From positions 662,928 through 726,927 of the forward strand of contig NZ_JADLRJ010000003.1 of the NCBI RefSeq assembly GCF_015477355.1: a stretch of DNA of 64,000 nucleotides, in the 5' to 3' direction. The translations under genes and the position numbers were made by a program. Within the stretch, counting starts at the first letter, position 1; every line of letters starts with the position of its first letter. This DNA comes from Nocardia blacklockiae (GTDB lineage: Bacteria > Actinomycetota > Actinomycetes > Mycobacteriales > Mycobacteriaceae). The notes under the pieces were generated by a model that was given only the letters and a program-made list of their open reading frames with translations, searched no databases and was not told the origin of the DNA. Positions 28,469-36,706 of this stretch are shown in pieces.

Positions 28469-29620
28469 TCAGGACCCGGGCGGCCCGGCGAACCCGCCGA
28501 TCAGCCATGTCGAGCCGCGCAGTGTGACGAAGAGGTCGACCCATCCGGCTTCTTGTATCTGCTGGCCGAACGGGCCGATTGTCTCCCGTTGCTCGGCTGA
28601 CCGGTTGGCGTAGAACATTGCTTCGGGGAAGTTGTCGAAGACGAATCGGATACACGACAGTGGCAGCGAATGGACGGAGACTCCGGGTGGCGTGGAGTCT
28701 TCGGTGGGTCCAGCGAATCCCGACCCGTGGACTGTGTCGCCTGTCGCGTCGAGGACGCCGACGATTTCGAGATAGCCGGCTGGGAATTCGCCCCCGCCGT
28801 CAATATCGGATTGGTTGTCTTTCGCCCGCCACACCGTGAATGTCACGTCAGGAAGTGTGTCGAACTTGAAGGTCGTGTTCGCAACGCCGGCTCGCGATTT
28901 GTCGAATACCGGTGCCGGGCCGACGACATCGCCTGCCTGGAATCCGTCGAGCGTCCCCAGCAGGGGAGCCGCTGTCGACCGGGGGACTTCTCGCCCGCTA
29001 CGACGCAGCGTTAGAAGAAGTTCCTCGGCGATAGTCCGCACAGATGCGTAGATTGGCGTCGGGATCGGTTCCGCCTCCGAGGACCCAGTGCCGAAGCGTT
29101 CGAATCCTGCGCTGTTTGAGCGTATGAGCGCGTGGGTCGTCTCGTTCAGCCGATCGATATGGGCCCCGCCGTCCTTGTTCGTGAGAGCCAGGACAAGGTC
29201 CTTCCGGCTGAATTCGGCACCGTTGGCGTCGAGGAGAACGGGGCGACGCCACCAGTCGTCGAAGCTTACGTAACGAGTCGAGTTGGACTGTTCGATCTGA
29301 TCGGCGGTTCTTGCCAGGAAGGTGATCCCATCATCGTGACCGATGCCCATGGTCGTCAGACCGGGGCTACGAGCGACGATGGTCGGATCGCGGTCGATGA
29401 CCGGAGCGCTGTCTGCCCACCTGAGGCTGTCTTTGATCCCGAGTTGGTCCAGCAGGCTGTGACTGGCCCTGGTGTCGTGGACCAATACTCTGATGACGAG
29501 GGCGATGCGCTTCGATTCGGGTAGTTCACCCCCGTCGAAAGCAGTGGCCGAGCTGGCAATGAAGCGCAGTTGCTCGGACAGATCCTTCTCGAGATCACGA
29601 TCGCGAGGGTGAGTACTCAC
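28469..29620 (-). CDS. Hypothetical protein of 383 aa
   Basis: From the GTG at 29620 the protein starts STHPRDRDLEKDLSEQLRFI. It has a helical N-terminal half with RIALVIRVLVHDTRASHSLL and a beta-rich second half (TLPDVTFTVWRAKDNQ, GEFPAGYLEIVGVLDA). No signal peptide, membrane segment or catalytic motif is visible. Slightly lower GC and the lack of a recognised family fit an accessory gene. It faces the arsR gene head to head across 150 bp. Confidence 0.65.
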   Translation of the reverse strand: MSTHPRDRDLEKDLSEQLRFIASSATAFDGGELPESKRIALVIRVLVHDTRASHSLLDQLGIKDSLRWADSAPVIDRDPTIVARSPGLTTMGIGHDDGITFLARTADQIEQSNSTRYVSFDDWWRRPVLLDANGAEFSRKDLVLALTNKDGGAHIDRLNETTHALIRSNSAGFERFGTGSSEAEPIPTPIYASVRTIAEELLLTLRRSGREVPRSTAAPLLGTLDGFQAGDVVGPAPVFDKSRAGVANTTFKFDTLPDVTFTVWRAKDNQSDIDGGGEFPAGYLEIVGVLDATGDTVHGSGFAGPTEDSTPPGVSVHSLPLSCIRFVFDNFPEAMFYANRSAEQRETIGPFGQQIQEAGWVDLFVTLRGSTWLIGGFAGPPGS

Positions 29621-29746
29621 AACGCAACGATCGCACGAACAGCGTAGATGGCAATCCCCCGGCCCGCCTGACGAAGACACAGCCGTCACGAAGGGAAGGG
29701 GACGGCCTGAGAGCTGAGTTCATCCGGTGTTCGCTTGGCCAATGGT

Positions 29747-29768
29747 ATCGATTGCTGTCAATATCGAT
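29747..29768. promoter_or_regulatory. Candidate ArsR operator
   Basis: Two ATCGAT half-sites at 29747-29752 and 29763-29768 flank ATTG-CTGT-CAAT, an inverted repeat directly upstream of the arsR start codon (29771). Its position and AT-rich symmetry suit repression of the ars operon. Confidence 0.6.
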
Positions 29769-29770
29769 GC

Positions 29771-30142
29771 GTGTCGAAGTCGGAGTTGTCGCTCGGTGTG
29801 AGTGGGGCGTGTGAGGCTGGGCCGCTGGTCCGTCAGCCGTTGACCGGTGCGGATGCGGAGGAGTTGGCGGGGGTGTTCAAGGCGTTGTCGGATCCGGTCC
29901 GGTTGCGGTTGTTGTCTGCGATCGCTGCTCGGTCGGGTCGGGAGGCGTGCGTGTGTGATGTGTCCGATGGGTTCGACGTGTCGCAGCCGACGATCTCTCA
30001 TCATCTGAAGGTGCTGCGCGAGGCGGGCTTGCTGACCAGTGAGCGGCGGGCGTCGTGGGTGTACTACCGGGTGGTGCCCGACGCGTTGCAGCGGTTGTCG
30101 CGGGTGCTGGCGGTGGAGGCCGGATTCGAGGTGATCGCGTGA
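29771..30142 (+). CDS. arsR: ArsR-family arsenite-responsive repressor
   Basis: This 123-aa winged-helix protein has LSDPVRLRLLSAIAAR, then EACVCDVSD, whose C-x-C pair in the alpha3 region is the arsenite-binding site of classical ArsR. The recognition helix is SQPTISHHLKVLREAG. Its stop overlaps the GTG of the acr3 gene by 4 bases, so they are translated together. A truncated second copy of this gene lies at 55,569-55,742. Confidence 0.9.
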   Translation: MSKSELSLGVSGACEAGPLVRQPLTGADAEELAGVFKALSDPVRLRLLSAIAARSGREACVCDVSDGFDVSQPTISHHLKVLREAGLLTSERRASWVYYRVVPDALQRLSRVLAVEAGFEVIA

Positions 30143-31233
30143 CCGCTACCGCTGAACACCCGGCGGTGGTGGGGAAGCTGTCGACGCTGGACCGGTTCCT
30201 GCCGGTGTGGATCGGTGCCGCGATGGCCGCCGGGCTGCTGCTCGGGCGGCTGGTTCCCGGTCTCGGCGATGGGTTGAGCGCGGTCGAGGTGGATGGGATT
30301 TCGCTGCCGATCGCGGTTGGGCTGCTGGTGATGATGTATCCGGTGCTGGCGAAGGTGCGCTACGACCGCCTCGACACCGTGACCGGCGACCGCGGCCTGC
30401 TCCTCGGGTCGCTGGTCTTGAACTGGGTGATCGGCCCGGCGCTGATGTTCGCCTTGGCCTGGTTGTTGCTGCCGGACCTGCCCGAGTACCGCACCGGTCT
30501 GATCGTCGTCGGTCTCGCGAGATGTATTGCGATGGTGATCGTCTGGAATGATCTGGCGTGCGGTGATCGTGAGGCCGCGGCGGTGCTGGTGGCGTTGAAC
30601 TCGGTGTTCCAGGTGGTGATGTTCGCGGTGCTGGGCTGGTTCTACCTGTCGGTGCTGCCGGGCCGGCTCGGGTTGGAGCAGACCACGATCGCTACCTCGC
30701 CGTGGCAGATCGCGAAATCGGTGCTGATCTTCCTCGGCATTCCACTGCTCGCCGGGTATCTCACCCGTCGCCTGGGCGAGCGCGCGAAGGGCCGCGCCTG
30801 GTACGAGTCCACGCTGCTGCCCCGGCTGGGGCCGTGGGCGTTGTACGGGTTGCTGTTCACGATCGTGATCCTGTTCGCGTTGCAGGGTAAGCAGATCACG
30901 TCGCATCCGGTCGATGTGGTGCGGATCGCGGTCCCGTTGCTGGTGTATTTCGCGGTGATGTGGGGCGGCGGCTACCTGCTCGGCGCGGTGCTGCGGCTGG
31001 GGTATGCGCGGACGACGACGATGGCGTTCACCGCGGCGGGCAACAACTTCGAGCTCGCGATCGCGGTCGCGATAGCCACCTACGGTGCCGCGTCCGGTCA
31101 GGCCCTCGCGGGCGTGGTGGGTCCGTTGATCGAGGTTCCGGTCCTGGTCGGCCTCGTCTACGTCTCGCTCGCGCTACGGAAACGCTTCTCTGGCACCTTG
31201 TCCGCGATCGAACCGTCCGGAGTCTCGTCATGA
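30139..31233 (+). CDS. acr3: ACR3-type arsenite efflux permease
   Basis: The 364-aa protein has about ten membrane helices and the family hallmark GLARCIAMVIVWNDLACGD, where the Cys is needed for arsenite transport. AAGNNFELAIAVAIATYG in the C-terminal half is also typical. It exports arsenite across the cytoplasmic membrane. It is the second gene of arsR-acr3-arsC with 4-base overlaps on both sides. Confidence 0.94.
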   Translation: MTATAEHPAVVGKLSTLDRFLPVWIGAAMAAGLLLGRLVPGLGDGLSAVEVDGISLPIAVGLLVMMYPVLAKVRYDRLDTVTGDRGLLLGSLVLNWVIGPALMFALAWLLLPDLPEYRTGLIVVGLARCIAMVIVWNDLACGDREAAAVLVALNSVFQVVMFAVLGWFYLSVLPGRLGLEQTTIATSPWQIAKSVLIFLGIPLLAGYLTRRLGERAKGRAWYESTLLPRLGPWALYGLLFTIVILFALQGKQITSHPVDVVRIAVPLLVYFAVMWGGGYLLGAVLRLGYARTTTMAFTAAGNNFELAIAVAIATYGAASGQALAGVVGPLIEVPVLVGLVYVSLALRKRFSGTLSAIEPSGVSS

Positions 31234-31310
31234 CCGACAGTCGTCTCGCGCATGCCGATCAGGTGCGTGACACCGTGCTCGTCGAACCGGAAGGAGCTGG
31301 CGCGCAATGA
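31230..31310 (+). CDS. 26-aa reading frame linking acr3 and arsC
   Basis: The ATG overlaps the acr3 stop and the TGA overlaps the arsC ATG, both by 4 bases, making a perfect translational bridge (MTDSRLAHADQVRDTVLVEP and 6 more residues). GGAAGGAG near its end serves arsC. It may be a relic of a longer protein kept for translational coupling. Whether the peptide itself matters is unknown. Confidence 0.35.
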   Translation: MTDSRLAHADQVRDTVLVEPEGAGAQ

Positions 31311-31735
31311 TTTCCGGATCAGTTGGGTCGGGGAAGCCGAGTGTGTTGTTCGTGTGCGTGCACAACGCGGGACGCTCGCAGATGGCGCAGGGGTTCCTTA
31401 CCCGTCTGGTCGGGGAGCGGATCGAGGTGCGCTCGGCTGGGTCGGTGCCGGCGGAGTCGATCGATCCGGCCGTGGTCGAGGCCATGCGCGAGGTCGGTAT
31501 CGACATCACCGGCCAGGCCCCGAAAGTCCGCACTCCCGACGCAGTGCAGGCATCGGATGTGGTGATCACCATGGGGTGTGGTGACGCCTGCCCGTACTTC
31601 CCAGGAGTGGATTACCGCGATTGGGCTCTCGACGACCCCGCCGGGCTCGGGGTGGCGGCGGTGCGGCCGATCCGCGACCAGATCCGCAAGCTCGTCGAAG
31701 AGCTGGTCGCCGACCTGCTCCCCGACCACACCTGA
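31307..31735 (+). CDS. arsC: Arsenate reductase, low-molecular-weight phosphatase type
   Basis: The 142-aa protein has the P-loop CVHNAGRS (Cys17 to Arg23) after VLFV, and the CGDACPYFPG loop with a second cysteine pair, followed by DWALDDPAG where the Asp is the general acid. This set identifies the LMW-phosphatase-derived arsenate reductases. It reduces arsenate to arsenite for export by Acr3. GGAAGGAG precedes the ATG. Confidence 0.93.
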   Translation: MISGSVGSGKPSVLFVCVHNAGRSQMAQGFLTRLVGERIEVRSAGSVPAESIDPAVVEAMREVGIDITGQAPKVRTPDAVQASDVVITMGCGDACPYFPGVDYRDWALDDPAGLGVAAVRPIRDQIRKLVEELVADLLPDHT

Positions 31736-31984
31736 CACCGGCCGAGCACGCCGTCGCTGCCCACTCGGCTTTCCTGTGCGGCTGGCGGCGAGGTCTCATC
31801 GACCGCTGCTCATCTCGGTCCTGAGGGCCGACCATGACATCCAGTGCGATGCACGAAGGGATCCGACCACGTCTGCGCCGCCGTGGCCTTGTTGTCGACC
31901 GCCAGGGCACGGCCGAGTCCGTCCGGCACCGCGGTGCTGTCCTGCCGGACGATGGGTTGGCCTTGCTCGGCGGCACGGTCCCCC

Positions 31985-32080
31985 GAGAACCGCGCCAGCA
32001 TCGCTCTGCACCACCAAGCCGGATACCGCACCATCGGCGTCCGCGAACGCATCGCCAATTCCACGGCCACTGGGCCCCCG
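31985..32080 (+). pseudogene. Fragment of a GNAT acetyltransferase (ArsN-like)
   Basis: One frame reads ENRASIALHHQAGYRTIGV followed by RERI, which matches the end of phosphinothricin/ArsN-type GNAT acetyltransferases (N-x-A-S-I-x-L-H-x-x-A-G-F). No intact start or acetyl-CoA loop is present. ArsN-like genes commonly follow arsC, so this is probably a decayed fourth gene of the ars operon. Confidence 0.55.
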
Positions 32081-32285
32081 CAATTAGCAGCCTTGACTGT
32101 GACCGGGGGCCGCGCTCGCACGCCTGGCTCGCCTAAAGATCCGAACCTCGCGCTGTTGCCGAAAGAAGTACCGCGCAGCCATGGGCGGTCTAGGGTGTGC
32201 TAAGTCCCGATTGGCGCGTAGACGAGGGTCTTCCATCCGTTCGACCCATCTACCTGCGGTGTTAGCGGGCAGCAACCCCGGATGA

Positions 32286-32314
32286 TTCGAACCTGCGACA
32301 CGTGACCTGGGGTT
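32286..32314 (-). repeat. tRNA-like T-arm repeat, copy B
   Basis: On the minus strand it contains CGCAGGTTCGAAT, a T-arm-like core, preceded by the shared block CCCAGGTCACGTGT. The same two blocks recur at about 34,912-34,936 and 56,172-56,206. Confidence 0.5.
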
Positions 32315-32379
32315 TCTTGTCGAGAAATTACTTTACCGCGCAAGTATCAGGTTTGACCTGCGTGAATACTCGTCCCCCA

Positions 32380-32484
32380 GTGCCCCCGGCGGGGCGCTAT
32401 AAGGATGGGACCTGCGTTGGCCAGCGGTTTTGCTGGGGAACGTTGACGGTGGATGCGGGATACGACTATCGGAAGCCGGATTGA
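32380..32484 (+). repeat. Dispersed island repeat, copy B
   Basis: Homologous to 28,041-28,145. Shared stretches include GTGCCCCCGGCGGGGC, ATAAGGATGGGACC, CCAGCGGTTTT and ACGTTGACG. Read in frame it ends with a stop at the same place as copy A, so both are tails of the same vanished gene. Confidence 0.65.
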
Positions 32485-32576
32485 TGCCCGTTGCATCCGT
32501 CGCCCCGTTGTCTCAATCTTGCCAGCTGTGATCGGCGGAAAATCGCTCGATACGCGGCTACTTAACACTGGTGCCA

Positions 32577-32783
32577 GGACCTGATCCCGGCCAGGATCGG
32601 GTCCAGGTACCCGGCGAGAAGCTCTATAAGCGGCTGCCCACCAGCATCATTGGTGTGGCTCTCACATGGCTTGCCTCTCACCGGGTGCCGTGCCGGGAAT
32701 GGCTGAAGAGGGGTCTGCCCAGCTCGAAGTAGCGGTGCCTTCCCGCACGGACCTCACACGCCGAGACCGGAAGGACACCACCG
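32577..32783 (+). ncRNA. IS110 left-end leader, candidate bridge RNA
   Basis: IS110-group elements encode a structured bridge RNA in the non-coding stretch upstream of the transposase. Here about 205 bases precede the transposase start. They open with a hairpin of two 5-bp stems (GGACC/GGTCC and GATCC/GGATC, 32577-32604). A second small hairpin (CACCA/TGGTG) lies near 32641-32657. Presence of the RNA is inferred from the family. Confidence 0.4.
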
Positions 32784-33947
32784 GTGGCAGTCATCATCGG
32801 AATGGACCCGCACAAACGCTCAGCCACGATCGAGATCATCGACCCCACCGGCAAGATACTGGCCACGGGCCGATACGGCACCGACAACACCGGCTACACC
32901 GAAATGCTCACCGCCGCACAGCGATACACCGAACGGGTCTGGGCGATCGAGGGGTGCAACGGCATCGGCCGACACATCGCCCACCGCCTGGTCCACGACG
33001 GGGAAACCGTGATCGACGTGCCAGCGAAACTCTCAGCCCAGGTGCGAGTGTTCGCCACCGGCAACGGCCGCAAGACCGATCCGGTCGATGCGCATTCGGT
33101 GGCGATGGCGGCGTTGCGGGCACCGGATCTGCGCCGTGTCCAGGCGGATTCGGAGTTGATCGCGTTGGGCATGCTGGCCGATCGCCGAGACGAACTCGGC
33201 CGGGCTCGCACCGACACCGTCAACCGGCTGCACCGACTGCTGCTGGAACTTTTTCCTGGTGGCGCAAAGAAGTTCCTGACGGCCACCCAAGCCCGAAAGC
33301 TGGTGGCGACCGTCAAACCGCGCGACCCGGCCGGCAAGGTCCGGCGCCGCCTGGTCGTGGAGTTGATAGGCGAGCTGGCAACCATCGACCGCAAAATCAA
33401 AGCCGCGGACAAAGAATTGCGCCAACTCGTCACCGACCGCGGTTCCACGCTGGCCGATCTGCGCGGCATCGGACCGGCCGGCGCGGCTCGACTGCTGGCG
33501 GATGTCGCTGACATCCACCGCTTCCGGGACCGGAATCGGTTCGCGTCCTGGAACGGCACCGCACCGCTAGATGCGTCCTCGGGTCAGCAGCAACGGCATC
33601 GGCTCTCGCGCGCCGGAAACCGCAAGATCAACCGCGTCCTACACACGATGGCCATGGTTCAACTGCGCCGTCCCAGCGCCGGGCGCACCTACTACGACCG
33701 CCGCAGAGCCGACGGCAAGACCTCGATGGAAGCGATGCGGGCCCTGAAACGACGACTGTCGAACGTCGTCTACACCCGCATGCTCGCCGACCAGCAAAAG
33801 TGGGAAAAGGTAAGCCCGAGAGGGCAATCGGGGGCGGCTACTGACTCCAGCGCGACCGGCTCAACCCCGCACACCGGCACTTCGGACAAGCCACAACCCG
33901 GACTCACCACCAACCAGAATAACGTCGACCTGCAACCTGCGCCTTGA
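32784..33947 (+). CDS. IS110-family transposase
   Basis: The 387-aa protein has the RuvC-like DEDD domain at its N-terminus (GMDPHKRSATIEI, AIEGCNGIGRHIA, KTDPVDAHSVA) and a C-terminal Tnp20 domain with LRGIGPAGAARLLADV and RFASWNGTAPLDASSG, which holds the catalytic serine region. Intact and probably active. It recombines IS ends with target DNA without classic inverted repeats. A Ser/Thr/Pro-rich tail follows residue 345. It starts with GTG 33 bp after the proposed leader's last hairpin region. Confidence 0.93.
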   Translation: MAVIIGMDPHKRSATIEIIDPTGKILATGRYGTDNTGYTEMLTAAQRYTERVWAIEGCNGIGRHIAHRLVHDGETVIDVPAKLSAQVRVFATGNGRKTDPVDAHSVAMAALRAPDLRRVQADSELIALGMLADRRDELGRARTDTVNRLHRLLLELFPGGAKKFLTATQARKLVATVKPRDPAGKVRRRLVVELIGELATIDRKIKAADKELRQLVTDRGSTLADLRGIGPAGAARLLADVADIHRFRDRNRFASWNGTAPLDASSGQQQRHRLSRAGNRKINRVLHTMAMVQLRRPSAGRTYYDRRRADGKTSMEAMRALKRRLSNVVYTRMLADQQKWEKVSPRGQSGAATDSSATGSTPHTGTSDKPQPGLTTNQNNVDLQPAP

Positions 33948-34058
33948 CACGAGAGGGGAGCCATGTGCGGACGTTTCTACGTGGGCGGCGAGCCTCTGCG
34001 CGCTGGTTGGTCCGGGGGGGCACCTGAATCGGGATCTGATGCGGTGACCCAGACGACT

Positions 34059-34090
34059 CGCGCCCATCCGGCCTCGACCGGATGGGCGCG
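34059..34090 (-). terminator. Hairpin terminator
   Basis: A perfect 13-bp stem (34059-34071 with 34078-34090) with a 6-base loop, 29 bases beyond the stop of the small secreted protein on the minus strand. Confidence 0.65.
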
Positions 34091-34119
34091 AACGCTGTTG
34101 TGTAAGAACGCGGTCCGAA

Positions 34120-34338
34120 CTACGCGCACCCTGCCGGTTTACCGCCGGACATGCTCAGCAGCCCGCAGCCTGCCTTCCCCGCCAGCAGTGTCTGGATGAG
34201 GCTGGACACTGTGGAGGCGGAACCGGTACCGGCTGCCGGAGGTGTGGTGGTGTCCGCGGCCGCGGTGCCCGCCGTGAGAGCGGCCCCACCCGCGAGGAGG
34301 GCTACGGTCGCGACAGTGCTGACGATGGCACGTTTCAT
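34120..34338 (-). CDS. Small secreted protein
   Basis: This 72-aa precursor has a Sec signal peptide (MKRAIVSTVATVALLAGGAA, cleavage after a TAAA-like site) and a mature part of about 40 residues ending with two cysteines (CGLLSMSGGKPAGC). GGAAC and GGAC precede the ATG. Resembles small exported proteins common in Nocardia and mycobacteria; function unknown. Confidence 0.65.
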   Translation of the reverse strand: MKRAIVSTVATVALLAGGAALTAGTAAADTTTPPAAGTGSASTVSSLIQTLLAGKAGCGLLSMSGGKPAGCA

Positions 34339-34499
34339 GTCCTGCTGTTCCTTCTTGATAAATCGGTGCCGACCGGAGATGGCCGGCCATATCCGAAGTA
34401 TATGAATTGCTTCTTCTCTCGCCCGCAGCGACATGTGCCGCAGATCGAAGGACCTGTCCCAACGCACGCTCGTCGGCATGTCAGTGCGTTCGCCGGCCG

Positions 34500-34870
34500 G
34501 TGCTGCGGCGTCCCGAACCGAGCGGATCAGCGGCATAACCGGGTGCCTGACTCGCCCTGTTTCAGTCGAGCTTTACCAGTACGAATTCGTCCAGGTCGGC
34601 TGCGAGTCGATACAACTGGGCATACCGAGTCAGCAGGTCGAGAAGGTAATCGCGATCCCACGGGCCCTTGCATACACCAGACGCTTCCATGGCCTCAGCG
34701 TCGAACAGCTGTGCAGCACTTGCGCGGCTGTTGTCGATGTGCGCCGCGGCGATTCCGCGGCCTCCGGCGTTTCCCGCCCCGGTCTGGGGAGCGGAGAGTA
34801 CGCGAACCGGCGTCGTGTGAATTGATGGAACGGGCGAAGTTGTTGTTTGACGCTCGACGTATCTGTCCGG
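34500..34870 (-). other. Decayed coding stretch of unknown origin
   Basis: The minus strand has an open frame ending at 34562 with protein-like composition in its last 60 residues (SAAQLFDAEAMEASGV, WDRDYLLDLLTRYAQLYRLA, ADLDEFVLVKLD). No ribosome-binding site or full domain goes with it. Probably the tail of a lost gene. Confidence 0.3.
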
Positions 34871-34936
34871 TTGACCTGCGGAAATTTGTCGCAGGTTGGT
34901 ACCCGGGAGGGGCTCGAACCTGCGACTAGTGACCTG
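34871..34936. repeat. tRNA-like T-arm inverted repeat, copy C
   Basis: GTCGCAGGTT (34888-34897) and AACCTGCGAC (34917-34926) form a perfect 10-bp inverted repeat enclosing GGCTCG and a G-rich acceptor-like run. On the minus strand it reads as a tRNA T-arm (GCAGG-TTCGAGC). A weaker second copy follows at 34,979-35,032. The same module recurs near 56,131-56,206. Confidence 0.6.
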
Positions 34937-35042
34937 GTAAAACGTCGGAGGCGTTCTTGATGCATGACGCTTCAACCGCTGTGATCTGCGGAAATAGTGT
35001 CGCAGTCCCGTGCCCCCGGAGGGGTTCGTCACAGAACTGTCC

Positions 35043-35272
35043 GATGGGACAGGTTGCCCGAAAGAATGTGAACAGCTTGCTGCCGGAGATGTTCGGTGAG
35101 ACGAGAATTTGTCGGGTATGCCATTCACCGCGCGTCTCATTCGTGGTTTCCTATTCGGTGAACGCCTGGACATCGATGGGGGTGCCCGCGGAAGATGATC
35201 GAGTACGCCCAGGCGTTGCGGACGATAGTGGTCGTCGCGTTCCCAGCCAAGGTGGGCAGAAACCCTCCAGTG
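35043..35272 (-). pseudogene. Fatty acyl desaturase fragment
   Basis: About 230 bases match the middle of the desaturase gene at 38,802-39,965 (its region 39,058-39,290) base for base with scattered differences and small gaps: AGAATGTG, GTTTGCTGCCGG-like, CCATTCACCGCG, AAGATGATCGA and AAGGTGGGCAG are shared. The reading frame is broken and neither end of the gene is present. It is a third, dead desaturase copy between two repeat modules. Confidence 0.75.
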
Positions 35273-35489
35273 GAGCACTGGACAAAGGGACTGGTCCGAA
35301 TTCTTATTTCTGTTGGGCGGTTGGTGACCGAAGCCGATTACTCGGTATACGTCACCAGCGGAGACTCTGATGATCGCGCATGCAGTCGAGGACCGACCTA
35401 TAGCCACCACAGAGATACCGGGCCCGTAATCCGCCGCGGGGTTTCGGCGGCAGTAGCCGAGCGCACGGGTGCGGGGCAGGCGAGGGGGC

Positions 35490-36083
35490 TCAGTGCGTAC
35501 CGGCGCCGCCTTCGGATTCCCACTGCTGCTCTGCGCCAACGGTTTCCGTGCTGTCATCGATGTCCTTGGGCACGGTGATGGCCAGTAGGGACGCCACGGT
35601 CGAGGTGTTGGCGGGGTCGGCCGCGGCGGTCAGGGCGGCGCCGGCGGTGGCGCTGGTGGTGTTCGGTGGGATGATCAGCAGAGTCAGGGCGGTGCCGTCG
35701 AGTGCGTGGACGTCGATGGTGGCGGCGGGCCGGTGCCGGTATCCGTCGAGGCGTATCTGCTGGTCGCCGATGCGGGTTTTGCGTGGGGCCGGCGTCCATG
35801 TGTCGAGGTGGTAGATCACGCGGTGGATCGGGCCGAGTCGTGGAGTGAGCGCCGGGAATAGGTCGGGGAGTTCGGTGACCAGGTCGTGGCTGTGGGGCCA
35901 CCAGGCGCCGTCGACCGGGCCGGCGTGGCGGGCTTCGGGCGCAAGGCACAGCCGTGGCTGAGCAGCGGACGCACTGTGTCGATCCGGGTGTGGCGTCATC
36001 GTGGATGTCCGGTTCGGCGGGCCGGTGGCCCTGCCCATGTCGAGGTGATTGGTGATCGGGCGTCGCGCTTCGATGTGGGTCAT
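35490..36083 (-). CDS. DUF5994 family protein
   Basis: This 197-aa protein has the family core: LCLAPEARHAGPVDGAWWPH, LPDLFPALTPRLGPIHRVIYH and a beta-strand TIDVHALDGTALTLLIIPP. Function of the family is unknown; it is confined to actinobacteria and often lies near stress genes. Its ATG overlaps the TGA of the next DUF5994 gene upstream (36080-36083), so the two are one operon under the promoter at 36540-36583. Part of its 3' end is duplicated at 54,955-55,060. Confidence 0.82.
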   Translation of the reverse strand: MTHIEARRPITNHLDMGRATGPPNRTSTMTPHPDRHSASAAQPRLCLAPEARHAGPVDGAWWPHSHDLVTELPDLFPALTPRLGPIHRVIYHLDTWTPAPRKTRIGDQQIRLDGYRHRPAATIDVHALDGTALTLLIIPPNTTSATAGAALTAAADPANTSTVASLLAITVPKDIDDSTETVGAEQQWESEGGAGTH

Positions 36084-36511
36084 GATCGTGCCTCCGGTCC
36101 GGACAGCGGGGACGGCTCGCTGGCCGTGGTCAGGGTGGGGCGGGTGTTGTCGTGGTCGGCGGCCGAGGCGATGACCTGCAATACGAGCATCGTGTTGTCG
36201 GTGCCGAAGAGATACATCGTGTTACCCGCCGAGAACGGGTGGGCCTTGAGTTGGACCTCGCCGTGGCCGACGGTCAGCTGCCGGGGTGCGGGGGCCCAGC
36301 TGACCTGGTCGTAGACGACGCGGCGGACGGGGCCCAGTCGAATCGCCAGGAAGGTCAGCAAACCGGGGAGTTCGGTGGCGAGCCGGTCGGATCGCGGCCA
36401 CCAGAGACCGTCGATGTAGCCGTCGCTTTCGGGCTTCAGCCGCAACCGGGGCAGGCGCTCGGGTGGGATGCGATGCCGGGCCGTGTGCCGGTGAATGTGC
36501 AGTAATGCCAT
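36080..36511 (-). CDS. DUF5994 family protein
   Basis: The 143-aa protein carries LRLKPESDGYIDGLWWPRSD, LPGLLTFLAIRLGPVRRVVYD and VQLKAHPFSAGNTMYLFGTD. It is closer to the copy at 42,146 (NTMYVYGSNG) than to its operon partner. First gene of the minus-strand pair; GGAGGT lies further upstream in the leader. Function unknown. Confidence 0.82.
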   Translation of the reverse strand: MALLHIHRHTARHRIPPERLPRLRLKPESDGYIDGLWWPRSDRLATELPGLLTFLAIRLGPVRRVVYDQVSWAPAPRQLTVGHGEVQLKAHPFSAGNTMYLFGTDNTMLVLQVIASAADHDNTRPTLTTASEPSPLSGPEARS

Positions 36512-36539
36512 GGCGGTACTCCCGTGGTCGATTACCTCC

Positions 36540-36583
36540 AGTACACGTCACACCCTCCATGATGTCAACATTGTAGGTCTACA
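36540..36583 (-). promoter_or_regulatory. Palindrome-coupled promoter 1 (DUF5994 pair)
   Basis: On the minus strand: TGTAGACCTACA (36572-36583), ATG, TTGACA (36563-36568), 17-bp spacer, TGTACT (36540-36545). The same order and spacing recur at 40245, 52432 and 53970. Confidence 0.75.
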
Positions 36584-36706
36584 TCATTGGCGTCGGATTC
36601 GCCGGTGTGATCTCATCTGCCGAACTATCGTTGATGCGGAGGCGCGGTCCCCTCCTCGAGGGGTCGGCTCCACCGGAGCAGACGGGATGTCGGATAGGGA
36701 GCCGTC

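Noticed and set aside
30064-30906. Minus-strand frame opposite acr3
   Set aside because: His/Arg/Gln-rich shadow of the transporter gene.
33963-34199. Possible SRAP/YedK (HMCES-like) gene, because the frame begins MCGRFYVGGEPL
   Set aside because: Only the first eight residues resemble the family; the rest has no SRAP motif and is Arg/Thr-rich. At most it is a tiny relic next to the IS110 end.
34562-35557. A 331-codon minus-strand frame
   Set aside because: It runs through repeat modules, a desaturase relic read in the wrong frame and the shadow of other sequence; not one gene.
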